Shown here piece by piece: positions 8,630 to 17,704 of a stretch of DNA of 64,000 bases (position 1 is its first letter; each line of letters starts with the position of its first letter). The notes beneath the pieces are model-generated. The model saw nothing but the letters and a program-made list of their open reading frames with translations. It ran no database searches and was not told the origin of the DNA. Where the stretch lies: assembly GCF_000685275.1 (NCBI RefSeq), contig NZ_ARYK01000005.1:240541-304540 (forward strand), written 5' to 3'. Both the position numbers and the translations under genes were made by a program. This stretch comes from Hyphomonas johnsonii MHS-2 (GTDB taxonomy: Bacteria; Pseudomonadota; Alphaproteobacteria; Caulobacterales; Hyphomonadaceae).

Positions 8630-9471
8630 TCACCGGACTGGACCATATTGTCCTCGTCTGCCCGGAGATCGCCTCCGCGACGGAGGCCTATGTGCAGCTG
8701 CTTGGCCGGGCGCCGGACTGGCAGGCGACCGGCGACGGGGCGGCGACTGCGCTGTTCCGGGTCGCCAATACAGCGCTGGAACTGATGGGGCCTGATGGCG
8801 AGGGGCCGGTTGCCGACCGGTTGCGGGAGATTCTCGCAGCCGACGGACCGGGCCTGAAAAGCCTCGCCTTCCGGGCCCGCGATATCGAGCATGCCCATCA
8901 CCGGCTGACGCGCCGCGGCCTGAAACCGCAGGACATTGTGCCCGGTGAAAGCCGGAACAAGGCTGACGGCCAAGTCCGCGACTGGCGGCGTTTCCGGTGC
9001 GATGATGCCGAGACGGCGGGCGTAAGGACCTTCCTGATCGAACACTTGACGGGCGCGCCCTCACCCCAGCCGGCGCCAGCCGATGCGGTCGGCGCCCTCG
9101 ACCATATTGTCATCAACACGCCGAACCCGGACCGGGCAGCCGCGCTCTATGGTGCGCGCCTGGGACTCGACATGGCGCTCGATCGTACAGCCGAGCAATG
9201 GAAGACGCGGTTCCTGTTCTTCCGGACGGGAAACCTGACATTCGAGGTCATCCACCGGCTGGGCGAAACGCACGACCCGGCCGGCCCGGATTCGATCTGG
9301 GGCCTGACCTGGCTGGTCGAGGACCTTGACGCTGCCCACGCGCGCCTGACGGCCGCCGGGCGCGACGTGTCCGAGGCGCGGAAAGGCCGCAAGCCGGGCA
9401 GCCGCGTGTTCACGGTCCGCGACGGCACGCTCGGCGTGCCCACCCTGTTCATTTCGCACCAGCCGGAATAG
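8626..9471 (+). CDS. Double-domain VOC (glyoxalase/bleomycin-resistance) protein
   Basis: A 281-residue protein made of two vicinal-oxygen-chelate modules, one beginning GLDHIVLVCPEIASATEAY and one beginning ALDHIVINTPNPDRAAALYGARLG around residue 160. The first histidine of each module (LDHIV) and a glutamate in each beta-strand set (TALELMG, LTFEVIH) are the usual metal ligands. Substrates of this fold are very diverse, so none is proposed. The GTG start overlaps the GST stop by four bases with AAGGAG upstream, so the GST and VOC proteins are probably co-produced and may act on the same glutathione adduct or electrophile. Confidence 0.88.
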   Translation: MITGLDHIVLVCPEIASATEAYVQLLGRAPDWQATGDGAATALFRVANTALELMGPDGEGPVADRLREILAADGPGLKSLAFRARDIEHAHHRLTRRGLKPQDIVPGESRNKADGQVRDWRRFRCDDAETAGVRTFLIEHLTGAPSPQPAPADAVGALDHIVINTPNPDRAAALYGARLGLDMALDRTAEQWKTRFLFFRTGNLTFEVIHRLGETHDPAGPDSIWGLTWLVEDLDAAHARLTAAGRDVSEARKGRKPGSRVFTVRDGTLGVPTLFISHQPE

Positions 9472-9480
9472 GATATTTCC

Positions 9481-10110
9481 ATGAAAGCATTCACCACACT
9501 CACCGGAACCGCCGCGCCTCTTCTGGACAAGGGCAAGCCGATGTCGAACGTCGACACGGACATGATCATCCCCAAGCAGTTCCTGAAGACGACGACGCGC
9601 AACGGCCTGTCGAAAGGCCTGTTCCATGAGCTGAAAACGAACGCTGACGGTTCGGAAAACCCCGATTTCGTGCTCAACAGGCCGCAATATGCCAAGGCCA
9701 GTATCCTGATCACCGGCGAGAATTTCGGCTGCGGTTCCTCGCGCGAACACGCACCGTGGGCCTTGCTGGACCAGGGCATCACCTGCGTGATCGCGCCGAG
9801 CTTCGCCGATATTTTCCATAATAACTGCTACAAGAACGGCATCCTGCCCGTGCGCCTGCCGGCGAATGTCTGCGAAGATCTCGCCGCCCAGGCCGGTGGC
9901 GCCAATCATGTGTTCACGATCGATCTTGAAAACCAGACGGTGGTGACGCCGGACGGTGTCGTGCATCCGTTCGATGTCGACCCCGGCCGGAAGCTCAACC
10001 TGATGGCGGGCCTGGACGAGATCGGCGCCTCGCTCAGTGCGGAGGCTGATATTTCGGCATTCGAGACAACCCGGCGCCTGATGACGCCATGGCTGGAACA
10101 GGCAAGCTGA
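9481..10110 (+). CDS. leuD: 3-isopropylmalate dehydratase, small subunit LeuD
   Basis: Small subunit that completes the isopropylmalate isomerase active site with LeuC. At 209 residues it is of normal length. Typical motifs are [14 protein letters not shown] near the N-terminus, the swivelling-domain motif [16 protein letters not shown], and [25 protein letters not shown] lies just upstream of the ATG and only ten bases separate it from the VOC gene, so leuC-GST-VOC-leuD probably forms one operon. Confidence 0.98.
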   Translation: MKAFTTLTGTAAPLLDKGKPMSNVDTDMIIPKQFLKTTTRNGLSKGLFHELKTNADGSENPDFVLNRPQYAKASILITGENFGCGSSREHAPWALLDQGITCVIAPSFADIFHNNCYKNGILPVRLPANVCEDLAAQAGGANHVFTIDLENQTVVTPDGVVHPFDVDPGRKLNLMAGLDEIGASLSAEADISAFETTRRLMTPWLEQAS

Positions 10111-10136
10111 TCCACACCGTTCGGGAGGACAAGGAC

Positions 10137-10316
10137 ATGAAGCTTTGGAAACAGGCATGCGTGATGGCAGTTGGCCTGGTGCTGCTCGGCGCCTGTCACA
10201 CCGATCCGTTCAGCATCAAGCCTGAAGTGAATGTCACGCTTCCCGAAAAGACGCCTGACACCCAGCCGGCACCGGAACCGGAGGCGGTTGATCCCGACGC
10301 GGAGCCCGGCGCTTGA
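10137..10316 (+). CDS. Small lipoprotein of unknown function
   Basis: A 59-residue protein with a clear lipoprotein signal ending LLGAC, followed by only about 40 mature residues rich in proline and acidic residues. GGGAGG lies ten bases before the ATG. After leuD by 26 bases and overlapping the following gene by four, it probably shares the leu transcript. The short acidic and proline-rich tail offers no functional clue. Confidence 0.7.
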   Translation: MKLWKQACVMAVGLVLLGACHTDPFSIKPEVNVTLPEKTPDTQPAPEPEAVDPDAEPGA

Positions 10317-10609
10317 TCGTGATCGAAGGCACCGTCCGTATTCCGCCTTCCCGGCTGGAGGACGCGCGTTCAGCCATGGAACAGATGGTTCGTGCCAGCC
10401 GCGCGGAACCTGGCTGTGTTGACTACGCGTATGCCGTCGACGTGCTGGATGCCGGCCTGATCCGCGTATCCGAACGCTGGGAAAGCCGGGACGCGCTGGC
10501 AGCCCATTTCAAGACGGCCCACATGGCGACCTGGCGCGCCTTCTTCCCGCAGCTTGGCATTTCGGACCGTTCGCTGCGCCTCTATGAGGCCGAGCCGGAG
10601 CCTATCTGA
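10313..10609 (+). CDS. Antibiotic biosynthesis monooxygenase (ABM) domain protein
   Basis: A 98-residue single ABM-type ferredoxin-like domain. The signature layout is present: IVIEGTVRI as first strand, RASRAEPGCVDYAYAVD in the middle and VSERWESRDALAAHFKTAHM towards the end. Members act as small cofactor-free monooxygenases, isomerases or haem-handling proteins, usually as dimers; the substrate here is unknown. The start is TTG, overlapping the upstream stop as TTGA; a GTG two codons later is an alternative. Confidence 0.85.
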   Translation: MIVIEGTVRIPPSRLEDARSAMEQMVRASRAEPGCVDYAYAVDVLDAGLIRVSERWESRDALAAHFKTAHMATWRAFFPQLGISDRSLRLYEAEPEPI

Positions 10610-10733
10610 GCATTTTTTCTGCAAGCTGACAGCGCGCCTGGCGCGGTCGTTCAGGCCGGCGTGGAACGTTGTTTGTTGCGCTTGCAGCCTTGCGCCGGTA
10701 TTCATGGCGGACGGTTTATTCAGGAGACGCCCC

Positions 10734-11042
10734 GTGAAAATTGCCTCAATCGCCATAGCCGGGCTTTTCCTGGCGGCATGCCAGTCTGCGCCCGTCGCCA
10801 CGACCGGGCTTGCCGCCACGCCAGCCGGATCTACCGACGCCGCGGAATCCGTGCAACTCGCGGAAGGCGGGGAAGACGTGATCTGCCGGAACATGAAGGT
10901 GACCGGCAGCCGCTTTGCCAAGCGCGAATGCAAGACGGGCGAAGCCTGGAAAAAATTCGATGCCTACACCAACCAGAATGCCCGCGAAGCCGCGGACAAG
11001 ATCCAGCGCGTGGGCACTGGCAGCTCCGTCGGCGGAACCTGA
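10734..11042 (+). CDS. Small cysteine-pair lipoprotein, paralogue 1 of 3
   Basis: A 102-residue lipoprotein (signal ending LAAC) with an alanine-rich linker and a C-terminal domain containing VICRNMKVTGSRFAKREC and then KTGEAWKKFD. The two cysteines, spaced 15 residues apart, are shared with the two following genes, so a disulfide in the periplasm is likely. The start is GTG with CAGGAG upstream; an open frame continues further upstream but lacks signal sequence character. The function is unknown; similar cysteine-tryptophan proteins are common and uncharacterised in Caulobacterales and sphingomonads. Confidence 0.8.
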   Translation: MKIASIAIAGLFLAACQSAPVATTGLAATPAGSTDAAESVQLAEGGEDVICRNMKVTGSRFAKRECKTGEAWKKFDAYTNQNAREAADKIQRVGTGSSVGGT

Positions 11043-11093
11043 TAGCGCGGTAGATACACGCCACCACTGAGACAATTGCTACGGAGTCAAGGA

Positions 11094-11429
11094 ATGATAC
11101 GGATACCAACACCTCTTGCCATGATCGCGTCCGCCGCGGTCCTGGCGGCTTGTCAGGCCGCGCCGGTCGCACCTCAAGCAGCTGCACCCGCCGCCGCGCC
11201 GGCTACGGCCGAGGCCGACGCCGAGGGCGTCAAAGTCGCGTCAGCGGACGTGGAAGTCGTCTGCCGTTCGCTGAAGGTCACAGGCACGCGTTTCGCGCAA
11301 CGCGAGTGCAAGACGCCGGAAGCGTGGGAAGCCTACGACGAATATACAACAGGGAATGCGCGTGAATCGACGAACAATTTCCAGCGTGTGCGCTCGGGCT
11401 GTTCGACACAGAGCCAGGGCACTTGCTGA
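11094..11429 (+). CDS. Small cysteine-pair lipoprotein, paralogue 2 of 3
   Basis: A 111-residue lipoprotein (signal ending LAAC) followed by about 35 residues rich in alanine and proline, then VVCRSLKVTGTRFAQREC and KTPEAWEAYDEY, which align residue for residue with paralogue 1. It adds two further cysteines in its last ten residues, absent from the neighbours, so it may form a second disulfide or attach to a partner. A GGAG box is present before the ATG. The gene is 51 bases from the one before and 53 bases from the one after. Confidence 0.8.
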   Translation: MIRIPTPLAMIASAAVLAACQAAPVAPQAAAPAAAPATAEADAEGVKVASADVEVVCRSLKVTGTRFAQRECKTPEAWEAYDEYTTGNARESTNNFQRVRSGCSTQSQGTC

Positions 11430-11482
11430 TCCGGACCGGGACGTTCGGCAGACAGACCAGACATCAAGAAGGGGGACCACCC

Positions 11483-11752
11483 ATGAAACGCACGATGCTA
11501 ATTCTCGCAGCGGGCTTTGCGCTTGCAGCTTGCGCGTCCAGTCAACACGCAGACATGTCGGTCGAAGAAGGGGCGCAGCGGGTATGTCGCTCGGTTACCG
11601 AGTCCGGCACGATCCTTCCCAAGCGAATCTGCAATAACAAGGCGACCTGGGCGGCGATAGACGAACAGAACCGCGAGGCTGCGGCAAAGACCATGGATGA
11701 CATCCGCTCGCGCCGCGGCTACATGGATAAAGAAACCAAGATGGGTAATTAG
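11483..11752 (+). CDS. Small cysteine-pair lipoprotein, paralogue 3 of 3
   Basis: An 89-residue lipoprotein (signal ending LAAC) with almost no linker; the conserved domain starts at VCRSVTESGTILPKRIC and continues with a tryptophan and an acidic helix (TWAAIDEQNREAAAK). It is the most diverged of the three, keeping both cysteines, the SG/TG turn and the tryptophan but losing the KVTG core. AAGGGGG precedes the ATG. It ends eight bases before leuB, so the lipoproteins are embedded in the leucine gene cluster. Confidence 0.8.
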   Translation: MKRTMLILAAGFALAACASSQHADMSVEEGAQRVCRSVTESGTILPKRICNNKATWAAIDEQNREAAAKTMDDIRSRRGYMDKETKMGN

Positions 11753-11759
11753 ATAATTC

Positions 11760-12815
11760 ATGCACCAGACACTCTTGTTGCTTCCCGGGGACGGGATCGG
11801 GCCTGAAGTTGTGGCCGAAGTCCGCCGGGTGGCGGAGATTCTCGTTCCGGACCTGAAGTTCGAAAACGGTCTGGTCGGTGGTGCATCGCTGGACCAGCAC
11901 AGTGTCCCACTCACGGACGCAACGCTTGAATTGGCGCGGCGCGCTGACGCTGTCCTGCTCGGTGCCGTCGGCGGCCCCAAGTGGATCAATGTCGCCCGCG
12001 ACAAGCGCCCGGAAGCCGGCCTGCTCGCCCTGCGCAAGGGCCTCGACGTGTTCGCGAACCTGCGGCCGGCCTATTGCTTTCCGGCGCTGGTCGACGCCTC
12101 CAGCCTGAAGCGCGACATCATCGAAGGGCTCGACCTGATGATTGTCCGCGAGTTGACGGGAGATGTCTATTTCGGTGAACCGCGCGGCATCGACACCGAT
12201 GCGAATGGCTACCGGCGTGGCTATGACACGGCCGTGTACACGCACCCCGAGATCGAACGGGTGACGCGGGTTGCCTTCGACATTGCGCGCGGCCGGAAGG
12301 GACGGGTCTGCTCGGTCGAGAAATCCAACGTGATGGAATCCGGCCTGTTCTGGCGTCAGGAAGTGACTCTCACTCATGCCGAGTTCGGCGCCGGCGTGGA
12401 CCTCAGCCACATGTACGCCGACGCCTGCGCCATGGAACTGGTGCGCGCGCCGAAACAGTTCGACGTCATCCTTGCCGGCAACCTCTTCGGCGACATCCTG
12501 TCGGACGAAGCGGCGATGCTGACGGGCTCGATCGGCATGCTGCCCTCGGCGTCTCTCGGGGCGCCCGGCACGCCGGGCCTCTACGAGCCTGTGCATGGCT
12601 CCGCGCCGGATATTGCCGGCCAGGGCATTGCCAATCCCTGCGCGGCGATCCTGTCGCTGGAAATGGCGCTGCGCTGGTCGTTGGACCGGGAAAAGGCGGC
12701 CGACGCCCTTTACGCCGCTGTCGGCAAGGCGCTCGACAAGGGTGCCCGCACCCGGGATCTTGGCGGCACGCTGTCGACCCGCGAAATGGGCGACGCCATC
12801 CTCGCGGCATTCTGA
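11760..12815 (+). CDS. leuB: 3-isopropylmalate dehydrogenase LeuB
   Basis: Oxidative decarboxylation of 3-isopropylmalate to the 2-oxo-isocaproate precursor with NAD, the third step of leucine synthesis. Length 351 is normal. Visible motifs include [12 protein letters not shown] at the start, [10 protein letters not shown], the substrate-binding arginines in [17 protein letters not shown] and [16 protein letters not shown], and the metal site [27 protein letters not shown]. The ribosome binding site is weak, which suggests coupling to the preceding lipoprotein gene. Confidence 0.98.
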   Translation: MHQTLLLLPGDGIGPEVVAEVRRVAEILVPDLKFENGLVGGASLDQHSVPLTDATLELARRADAVLLGAVGGPKWINVARDKRPEAGLLALRKGLDVFANLRPAYCFPALVDASSLKRDIIEGLDLMIVRELTGDVYFGEPRGIDTDANGYRRGYDTAVYTHPEIERVTRVAFDIARGRKGRVCSVEKSNVMESGLFWRQEVTLTHAEFGAGVDLSHMYADACAMELVRAPKQFDVILAGNLFGDILSDEAAMLTGSIGMLPSASLGAPGTPGLYEPVHGSAPDIAGQGIANPCAAILSLEMALRWSLDREKAADALYAAVGKALDKGARTRDLGGTLSTREMGDAILAAF

Positions 12816-12890
12816 ACGCAGCCCTGTCGGTGATTGTCGTTCTCCGGCCCGTGTGACAAGTTCTCCGGAAAACATGCCGGAGGAAACACC

Positions 12891-14084
12891 ATGACCTATG
12901 CAGGCGGCCGCCTTGTGCACGATGCCGACAGCCATTTGATGGAACCGGTCGACTGTCTCGACCCGTATTTCGATGCACGCCTGCTGGCGCGATTCCGGGC
13001 GCTGCCCTACATGGAGCGCCTGCGCGCCGAATGGGCCGCGTCGATCGATGCCAGCCTCGCCCGGCACGAGGATGCGGCGTTCCGCGCCGAGATCGACGAC
13101 AATATCCTGTTGCGAAAGAACTACGAGGCCCACGGCGCCTGGGCACGCGAGGACCGTCCACACGCGCTCGACCTGCTCGGCTTTGCCAGCCAGCTGGTAT
13201 TCACCACGCGTTGCCTCGGCAATTTCGGGCTGGACCAGGGCGACGACATGGAACTCTGCTATGCGGCCGCAGACGCGCATAACCGGATGATGACGGATAT
13301 CTGTTCCGCCGACCGCCGGCTCCTCGCCACGGCCTATGTACCGCTGGAAGATATCGAGCGCGCCATTCAGACGGCCCGCGCCGCCATTGGCATGGGCGCA
13401 AAGGCGCTGATGGTGCCGTCGCTCTGCCCGCAGCACCATTCGCCAAGCCATGTCGGACTTGATCCGGTCTGGGCGATGGCGGAGGAGGCCGGCCTGCCGA
13501 TCCTGTTCCATGTCGGCGGCGAGGAGAAGCTCAATCCCGCCTACAAGGAAAACGGCTTGCCGCCGGTGCCGGACTTTCATGGCGGCGACGACAATTTCAC
13601 CTCGGTCAGCTACATGCCGATCCCGAATTCGGCGATGCAGACCCTGGCGACATTGATCTTTGATGGCGTGTTCGACCGCTTCCCGGCCCTGAAGTTCGGC
13701 GCGATCGAACTTGGCGCGTCCTGGGTGCCCGGCTGGATGCGGTCGATGGATTCAGCGGCGCATGCCTTCATGCGCAACGAGACCCGGCTGCAGACCCTGT
13801 CGGCGCGCCCGTCCGAGATCGTGCGGCGCCAGTTCCGCGCAGCGCCTTATCCGCATGAAGACGCCGGCTGGATCATCGCCAATGCCGGCGAGGAGGTCTG
13901 CCTGTTTTCGTCGGATTACCCGCACGTCGAGGGTGGTCGCAACCCGTTGAAGCGGTTTGACGAAAGCCTGAAGGGGCAGCCGCCGCGCGCCATCGAGGCC
14001 TTCTATTCGGGCAATTTCATCGACCTGATGGGCGAGGGCCTGGCGAAAGACCTGCGCCGACCAGTCGGGCAGACTGCAGCCTAG
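12891..14084 (+). CDS. Amidohydrolase-family (amidohydrolase 2, COG2159-type) protein
   Basis: A 397-residue TIM-barrel metal-dependent hydrolase or decarboxylase. The N-terminal DADSHLMEP supplies metal-binding residues, ILFHVGGEE gives a barrel histidine, and the C-terminal FSSDYPHVEGG gives the conserved aspartate. Relatives act on aromatic or cyclic carboxylates, but no substrate can be assigned. The start has GGAGG in front. Its last bases overlap the stop of the convergent gene downstream (shared CTAG). Confidence 0.88.
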   Translation: MTYAGGRLVHDADSHLMEPVDCLDPYFDARLLARFRALPYMERLRAEWAASIDASLARHEDAAFRAEIDDNILLRKNYEAHGAWAREDRPHALDLLGFASQLVFTTRCLGNFGLDQGDDMELCYAAADAHNRMMTDICSADRRLLATAYVPLEDIERAIQTARAAIGMGAKALMVPSLCPQHHSPSHVGLDPVWAMAEEAGLPILFHVGGEEKLNPAYKENGLPPVPDFHGGDDNFTSVSYMPIPNSAMQTLATLIFDGVFDRFPALKFGAIELGASWVPGWMRSMDSAAHAFMRNETRLQTLSARPSEIVRRQFRAAPYPHEDAGWIIANAGEEVCLFSSDYPHVEGGRNPLKRFDESLKGQPPRAIEAFYSGNFIDLMGEGLAKDLRRPVGQTAA

Positions 14085-14884
14085 GCCGACACGCGGGTCT
14101 TGCGGGTGCCGGGCGGAGGCGGTTCTTTCGGCGGTCCGGCGAAGCATTGGGCATGCGCCATCCAGCGGGCGGCGTTCGGGCCGGTCACGGAAAGCGCCGT
14201 GTCAGCAATATTGCGCGTCTGCGTCACGACCTGGCAGAATTCCTCCGCGAGGCCCTCGATCCGTTCGCCATCCTGCACATCGCCATAGGTCCACGTCTCG
14301 CCTGACGGGGCCGTCAGCACGAGGTGCGGCATCGGCTGGGGCGCCTCTTCGCGGCGATTGGCAAAGGTCCAGCCATAGGTGTTGACGCCCAGGACGACGA
14401 TATTCCGGATCCGGTCGGCGTTCTGGCGGACCACGCCGAGCTGGTCATAGACTTCCTGGCCGTGCGCCCAGGTTTCCATCAGGCGGGCGGTGATCGATGA
14501 GCGGGCACTCATGCTGGGCCCCACCCAGGCGAGCCGGCGGGACGGATCGGTCTTGCTGAAGGCGCTGGCGGTTTCGGCTGCCAGCGTGCGCCAGGCGGTG
14601 CGCAGGGCCTGGCCGGACAGGCCATTGAAATAGGCGGCTTCGTGCACAGGCAGCGACCCGCCCTTGACGGCGCCGCTGACGTCCGCGACCAGGGCCTTGA
14701 ACGCCGCTTCGTCCGTCAGGGACAGCAGGGCTGCCTTGTTCCAGAAGTGGAGGTGGCGCAGCACCATGTCCACGGTCCAGTCCTTGAACGCGGTCTGCTG
14801 CAGGAAATCGCTGTCGGCCAGCGGTGCCAGCAGGGCGGCCAGCGCCTCGGTCTCGTCGAGAAAATCCTGTGCCTGTTGCATCAT
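14081..14884 (-). CDS. TIGR03084-family (DinB-like, maleylpyruvate-isomerase-type) protein
   Basis: A 267-residue protein with an N-terminal four-helix DinB-like fold (FKDWTVDMVLRHLHFWNK) and the family hallmark ITARLMETWAHGQEVYDQLGV, in which the two histidines can bind a metal. The C-terminal half resembles the SCP-2-like domain of mycothiol-dependent isomerases. The reaction is unknown; alphaproteobacteria lack mycothiol, so the thiol partner would be different. Two adjacent ATG codons follow AAGGGGG. Convergent with the amidohydrolase, and only 13 bases after the NTF2-like gene, so it is co-transcribed with that. Confidence 0.85.
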   Translation of the reverse strand: MMQQAQDFLDETEALAALLAPLADSDFLQQTAFKDWTVDMVLRHLHFWNKAALLSLTDEAAFKALVADVSGAVKGGSLPVHEAAYFNGLSGQALRTAWRTLAAETASAFSKTDPSRRLAWVGPSMSARSSITARLMETWAHGQEVYDQLGVVRQNADRIRNIVVLGVNTYGWTFANRREEAPQPMPHLVLTAPSGETWTYGDVQDGERIEGLAEEFCQVVTQTRNIADTALSVTGPNAARWMAHAQCFAGPPKEPPPPGTRKTRVSA

Positions 14885-14897
14885 GCCCCCTTGGCGG

Positions 14898-15272
14898 TCA
14901 GCTGTAATCAGCGATCCGGCAGAGCAGGTTGCCACGGAACTCGAAGAAGCTTGCGCCGCGGACCTTGACCGTTTCGCCTGCCCTCACGCCGTTCGGCAGG
15001 TCGACCGCGGCCTTGCCTTCGAACTCGATTTCGGCCGCGGCCTTGCCCGAACCGGTCACGACATTCACCAGCCGCTGGCGGCGATAGGAGAAGGCATTGC
15101 CGGACAGGTCTGCCACCTGGCGCATCATGTCCTTGCCGTCGAGCCGCATTGACTGGCCGGAATTGGAAATGTTCTCGAACACGACATCGTCCGTCACGCA
15201 TTCCAGCATGCCGTCTATGTCGCGGGCGTTGTAGCTCGCAATATACCGGGCGATAATGTCGTCAAGCACCAC
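14898..15272 (-). CDS. NTF2-like (SnoaL-type) nuclear transport factor 2 fold protein
   Basis: A 124-residue single-domain cone-shaped fold. It starts with the signature DIIARYIASYNARDIDGMLECVTDDVVFEN and continues with four beta strands ending FEFRGNLLCRIADY. Proteins of this fold are isomerases, cyclases or hydratases or simply bind small hydrophobic ligands; no catalytic set is recognisable. It is first in a two-gene minus-strand operon with the TIGR03084-family gene. Confidence 0.85.
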   Translation of the reverse strand: MVLDDIIARYIASYNARDIDGMLECVTDDVVFENISNSGQSMRLDGKDMMRQVADLSGNAFSYRRQRLVNVVTGSGKAAAEIEFEGKAAVDLPNGVRAGETVKVRGASFFEFRGNLLCRIADYS

Positions 15273-15395
15273 AAGGCTCCTTCGACTTTGGCAGGCTCTG
15301 GTCCTGCCTTACACATAGCGCGATGGCAACAGGCTTTCGCACGGGCCAAGAATGCGTCATAAGCCTGCGAAATACAGGATGGAGCTTTACATATC

Positions 15396-16439
15396 ATGGC
15401 CACGCGGATTGCAATTGTCGGTGCTACGGGAAATGTCGGACGCGAACTCCTGAACATTCTCGACGAGCGCCTGTTTCCGGCTGACGAGGTGTTCGCTGTC
15501 GCGTCACGGCGCTCGATAGGCAAGGAAGTCAGCTACGGCGACAAGACGCTGAAGTGCCACGATCTCGAGAATTTCGACTTTTCGCGGGTCGACCTGGTCC
15601 TGATGTCGGCCGGCGGCAAGGTGTCGAAGCAATGGGCACCGAAGATCGCGACTGCCGGCGCCATCGTGATCGACAATTCCTCGGCCTGGCGCATGGACAA
15701 GGACGTGCCGCTGATCGTGCCGGAAGTGAATGCCGACGCGGTCATGGGCTATGCCAAGAAGAACATCATCGCCAATCCGAACTGCTCCACGGCACAGCTT
15801 GTGGTTGCCCTCAAGCCGATCCATGACGCGGTCGGCATCACGCGCGTCGTGGTTGCGACCTATCAGTCGGTTTCCGGTGCCGGCAAGGACGGCATGGACG
15901 AGCTGTGGAACCAGACCAAGGGCATCTTCGTCAACGACGAGCCGACGCCGCAGGTCTTCCCGAAGGAAATCGCGTTCAACGTCATCCCGCAGATCGACGT
16001 GTTCATGGACGACGGCTTCACCAAGGAAGAATGGAAGATGCGCGAGGAGACGAAGAAGATTCTCGATCCCGCCATCGAACTGGTCGCCACCTGCGTGCGG
16101 GTTCCGGTCTTTGTCGGCCATTCGGAAGCCGTGCATATCGAACTGGCCGGCCCGATGAGCGCGGCCGAGGCCAAGAAGCTGCTGCGCGAAAGCCCCGGCA
16201 TCATGCTGGTCGATGACCCGAAGGAAGACCTCTACATCACGCCGAAGGAGTGCGTCGGTGACTGGGCAACTTTCATCAGTCGCGTGCGCAAGGACCCGAC
16301 CGTCGAGCACGGTCTTGCCTTCTGGTGCGTCTCGGACAACCTCCGCAAGGGCGCTGCGCTGAACGCGGTCCAGATTGCCGAAGAGCTGCTGAACCGGGGC
16401 ATTATCAAATCGGAAAAGCAGGCCGTCACGACCAGCTGA
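15396..16439 (+). CDS. asd: Aspartate-semialdehyde dehydrogenase
   Basis: Reduces aspartyl phosphate to aspartate semialdehyde with NADPH, the branch point to lysine/diaminopimelate, threonine and methionine. The 347-residue length is standard. GATGNVGRELL is the nucleotide-binding turn, NPNCSTAQL contains the catalytic cysteine (about residue 130), and VPVFVGHSEAVHIEL carries the active-site histidine region. GGAG lies ten bases before the ATG. Transcribed alone, divergent from the NTF2-like operon across 123 bases. Confidence 0.97.
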   Translation: MATRIAIVGATGNVGRELLNILDERLFPADEVFAVASRRSIGKEVSYGDKTLKCHDLENFDFSRVDLVLMSAGGKVSKQWAPKIATAGAIVIDNSSAWRMDKDVPLIVPEVNADAVMGYAKKNIIANPNCSTAQLVVALKPIHDAVGITRVVVATYQSVSGAGKDGMDELWNQTKGIFVNDEPTPQVFPKEIAFNVIPQIDVFMDDGFTKEEWKMREETKKILDPAIELVATCVRVPVFVGHSEAVHIELAGPMSAAEAKKLLRESPGIMLVDDPKEDLYITPKECVGDWATFISRVRKDPTVEHGLAFWCVSDNLRKGAALNAVQIAEELLNRGIIKSEKQAVTTS

Positions 16440-16440
16440 T

Positions 16441-16455
16441 CCGGGCGTCGCCCGG
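16441..16455. terminator. Short stem-loop between convergent asd and lipoprotein genes
   Basis: CCGGGC-GTC-GCCCGG makes a perfect six-pair hairpin with a three-base loop starting two bases after the asd stop codon. No T run follows on either strand, so it is either a weak terminator or an RNA end-protecting element. Confidence 0.35.
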
Positions 16456-16460
16456 CCGCA

Positions 16461-17540
16461 TCATCTCATCTTCGACATGTCTTCAAGGCTCTTGCACAAG
16501 CCATCGAGGCATGTCCCGGTCATTTCGTCGAACAGGCTGGAATGCCCGATGTTGCCTTTCGGTTTGGGGGCGCCGTCCTTCAGGACGAAGTCAACGCGAT
16601 GGGCACCCGCCAGACCCGTGGGGATGCCCGGGATGGACCCTTCGATCAGATAGGCACCATCGGGCCTGAAGGTTATCAGACCCGCTCCGAGAAGCTGAAG
16701 CAGGCCGGCCTGTCCCGGCAGGACATCATAGACAGCGACAGGTCGGGTCGACACGACCGCGCCGGGATCGAGCATGACAACTCCCGCCGGATAGAACCGT
16801 TTGAACTGGCGATCAGGGAAATTCCGTCCTCGTTTGTTGATGCGTTTCGGCTTGCCATCCTGGATGACATAGGTGCCTCCGCCGCCTTCGATCATCGGTC
16901 CCGCGCCGGCGCGGTTGCCCGGCCCGGGCGTTCCGGAGGGCGCATTCGCCGTGCCGAGACTATCAAGACCGATAACAAGAAGATCGGGGCGCCTCAGGAC
17001 GGAGCGGAGTTTCTCAAGCTGTGCCATCGCCTCACCCTGCGTGTAAGAGTAGGCGCCTCCGCAAGCATCTGCCGTCAAAGCACTGACCTTTTTCGACGGC
17101 AATCCGGCGACCCCGACACCCGGCCCTTCCCGCTCCGATGGCGGCTGGATCACGAGGCGCTCGACCCGCTCGGTCGCGCCAGTCACGTTCCAGACCATCG
17201 CGCTGCCGTTCAGGGCGAACAGGTAGACAGGGGCTTCGCCGGCTTCGATGAATATCGTGGCAGCCGTCGTCTCGTTGTCGACGCCTGTAACGGCAATATT
17301 GGAGACCGCGTTTCCCCGGCCCGCAATGATGGCAAGAACCTGGGCCTCTGCACTCGGGGCCGGCATGTTGCAGGCGCGCGACATCCGGGGGATGAGCATG
17401 CGGCCGGGTGGCAAGGCATCTTCGGCCGTCTCAACGGGGACCCTGGTTCCAAGGGGTGGGACAAGCGGCCCCGATGACTGGTCACAGGCTGCGAGCATGA
17501 CGAGGGCGACGAACGCCCATAGTGCGGCGGCTCTTTCCAT
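16461..17540 (-). CDS. Large lipoprotein of unknown function
   Basis: A 359-residue exported protein with a lipoprotein signal (ALVMLAAC). The mature part has two recognisable halves: residues about 65-170 are beta-rich (AVSNIAVTGVDNETTAATIFIEAGEAPVYLFALNG), and residues about 200-350 contain a glycine-rich segment and the repeated mention of YVIQDGKPKRINKRG and YLIEGSIPGIPTGL. I do not recognise the family. Start chosen at the ATG with GGGAG five bases upstream; a further upstream start would place charged residues before the signal. It converges with asd. Confidence 0.75.
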   Translation of the reverse strand: MERAAALWAFVALVMLAACDQSSGPLVPPLGTRVPVETAEDALPPGRMLIPRMSRACNMPAPSAEAQVLAIIAGRGNAVSNIAVTGVDNETTAATIFIEAGEAPVYLFALNGSAMVWNVTGATERVERLVIQPPSEREGPGVGVAGLPSKKVSALTADACGGAYSYTQGEAMAQLEKLRSVLRRPDLLVIGLDSLGTANAPSGTPGPGNRAGAGPMIEGGGGTYVIQDGKPKRINKRGRNFPDRQFKRFYPAGVVMLDPGAVVSTRPVAVYDVLPGQAGLLQLLGAGLITFRPDGAYLIEGSIPGIPTGLAGAHRVDFVLKDGAPKPKGNIGHSSLFDEMTGTCLDGLCKSLEDMSKMR

Positions 17541-17704
17541 GATCAGCTCCCTTTTCGGGCCTGTCATGACACGCAGTTCTTTCTATTGGGTTTCTCCTTA
17601 TGGTAGAAGTTCTGTTTTCCCGATCATGCGCGGTCGATGCCAACAATCCGGACCAGTTTGCGACCCGAGGTGCAGGAAACCAAAATCTTGCGTGAGCAAG
17701 AATT

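Noticed and set aside
11595..13580. A 661-codon minus-strand frame opposite leuB and the amidohydrolase
   Set aside because: Both plus-strand genes carry family motifs; the antisense frame has none.
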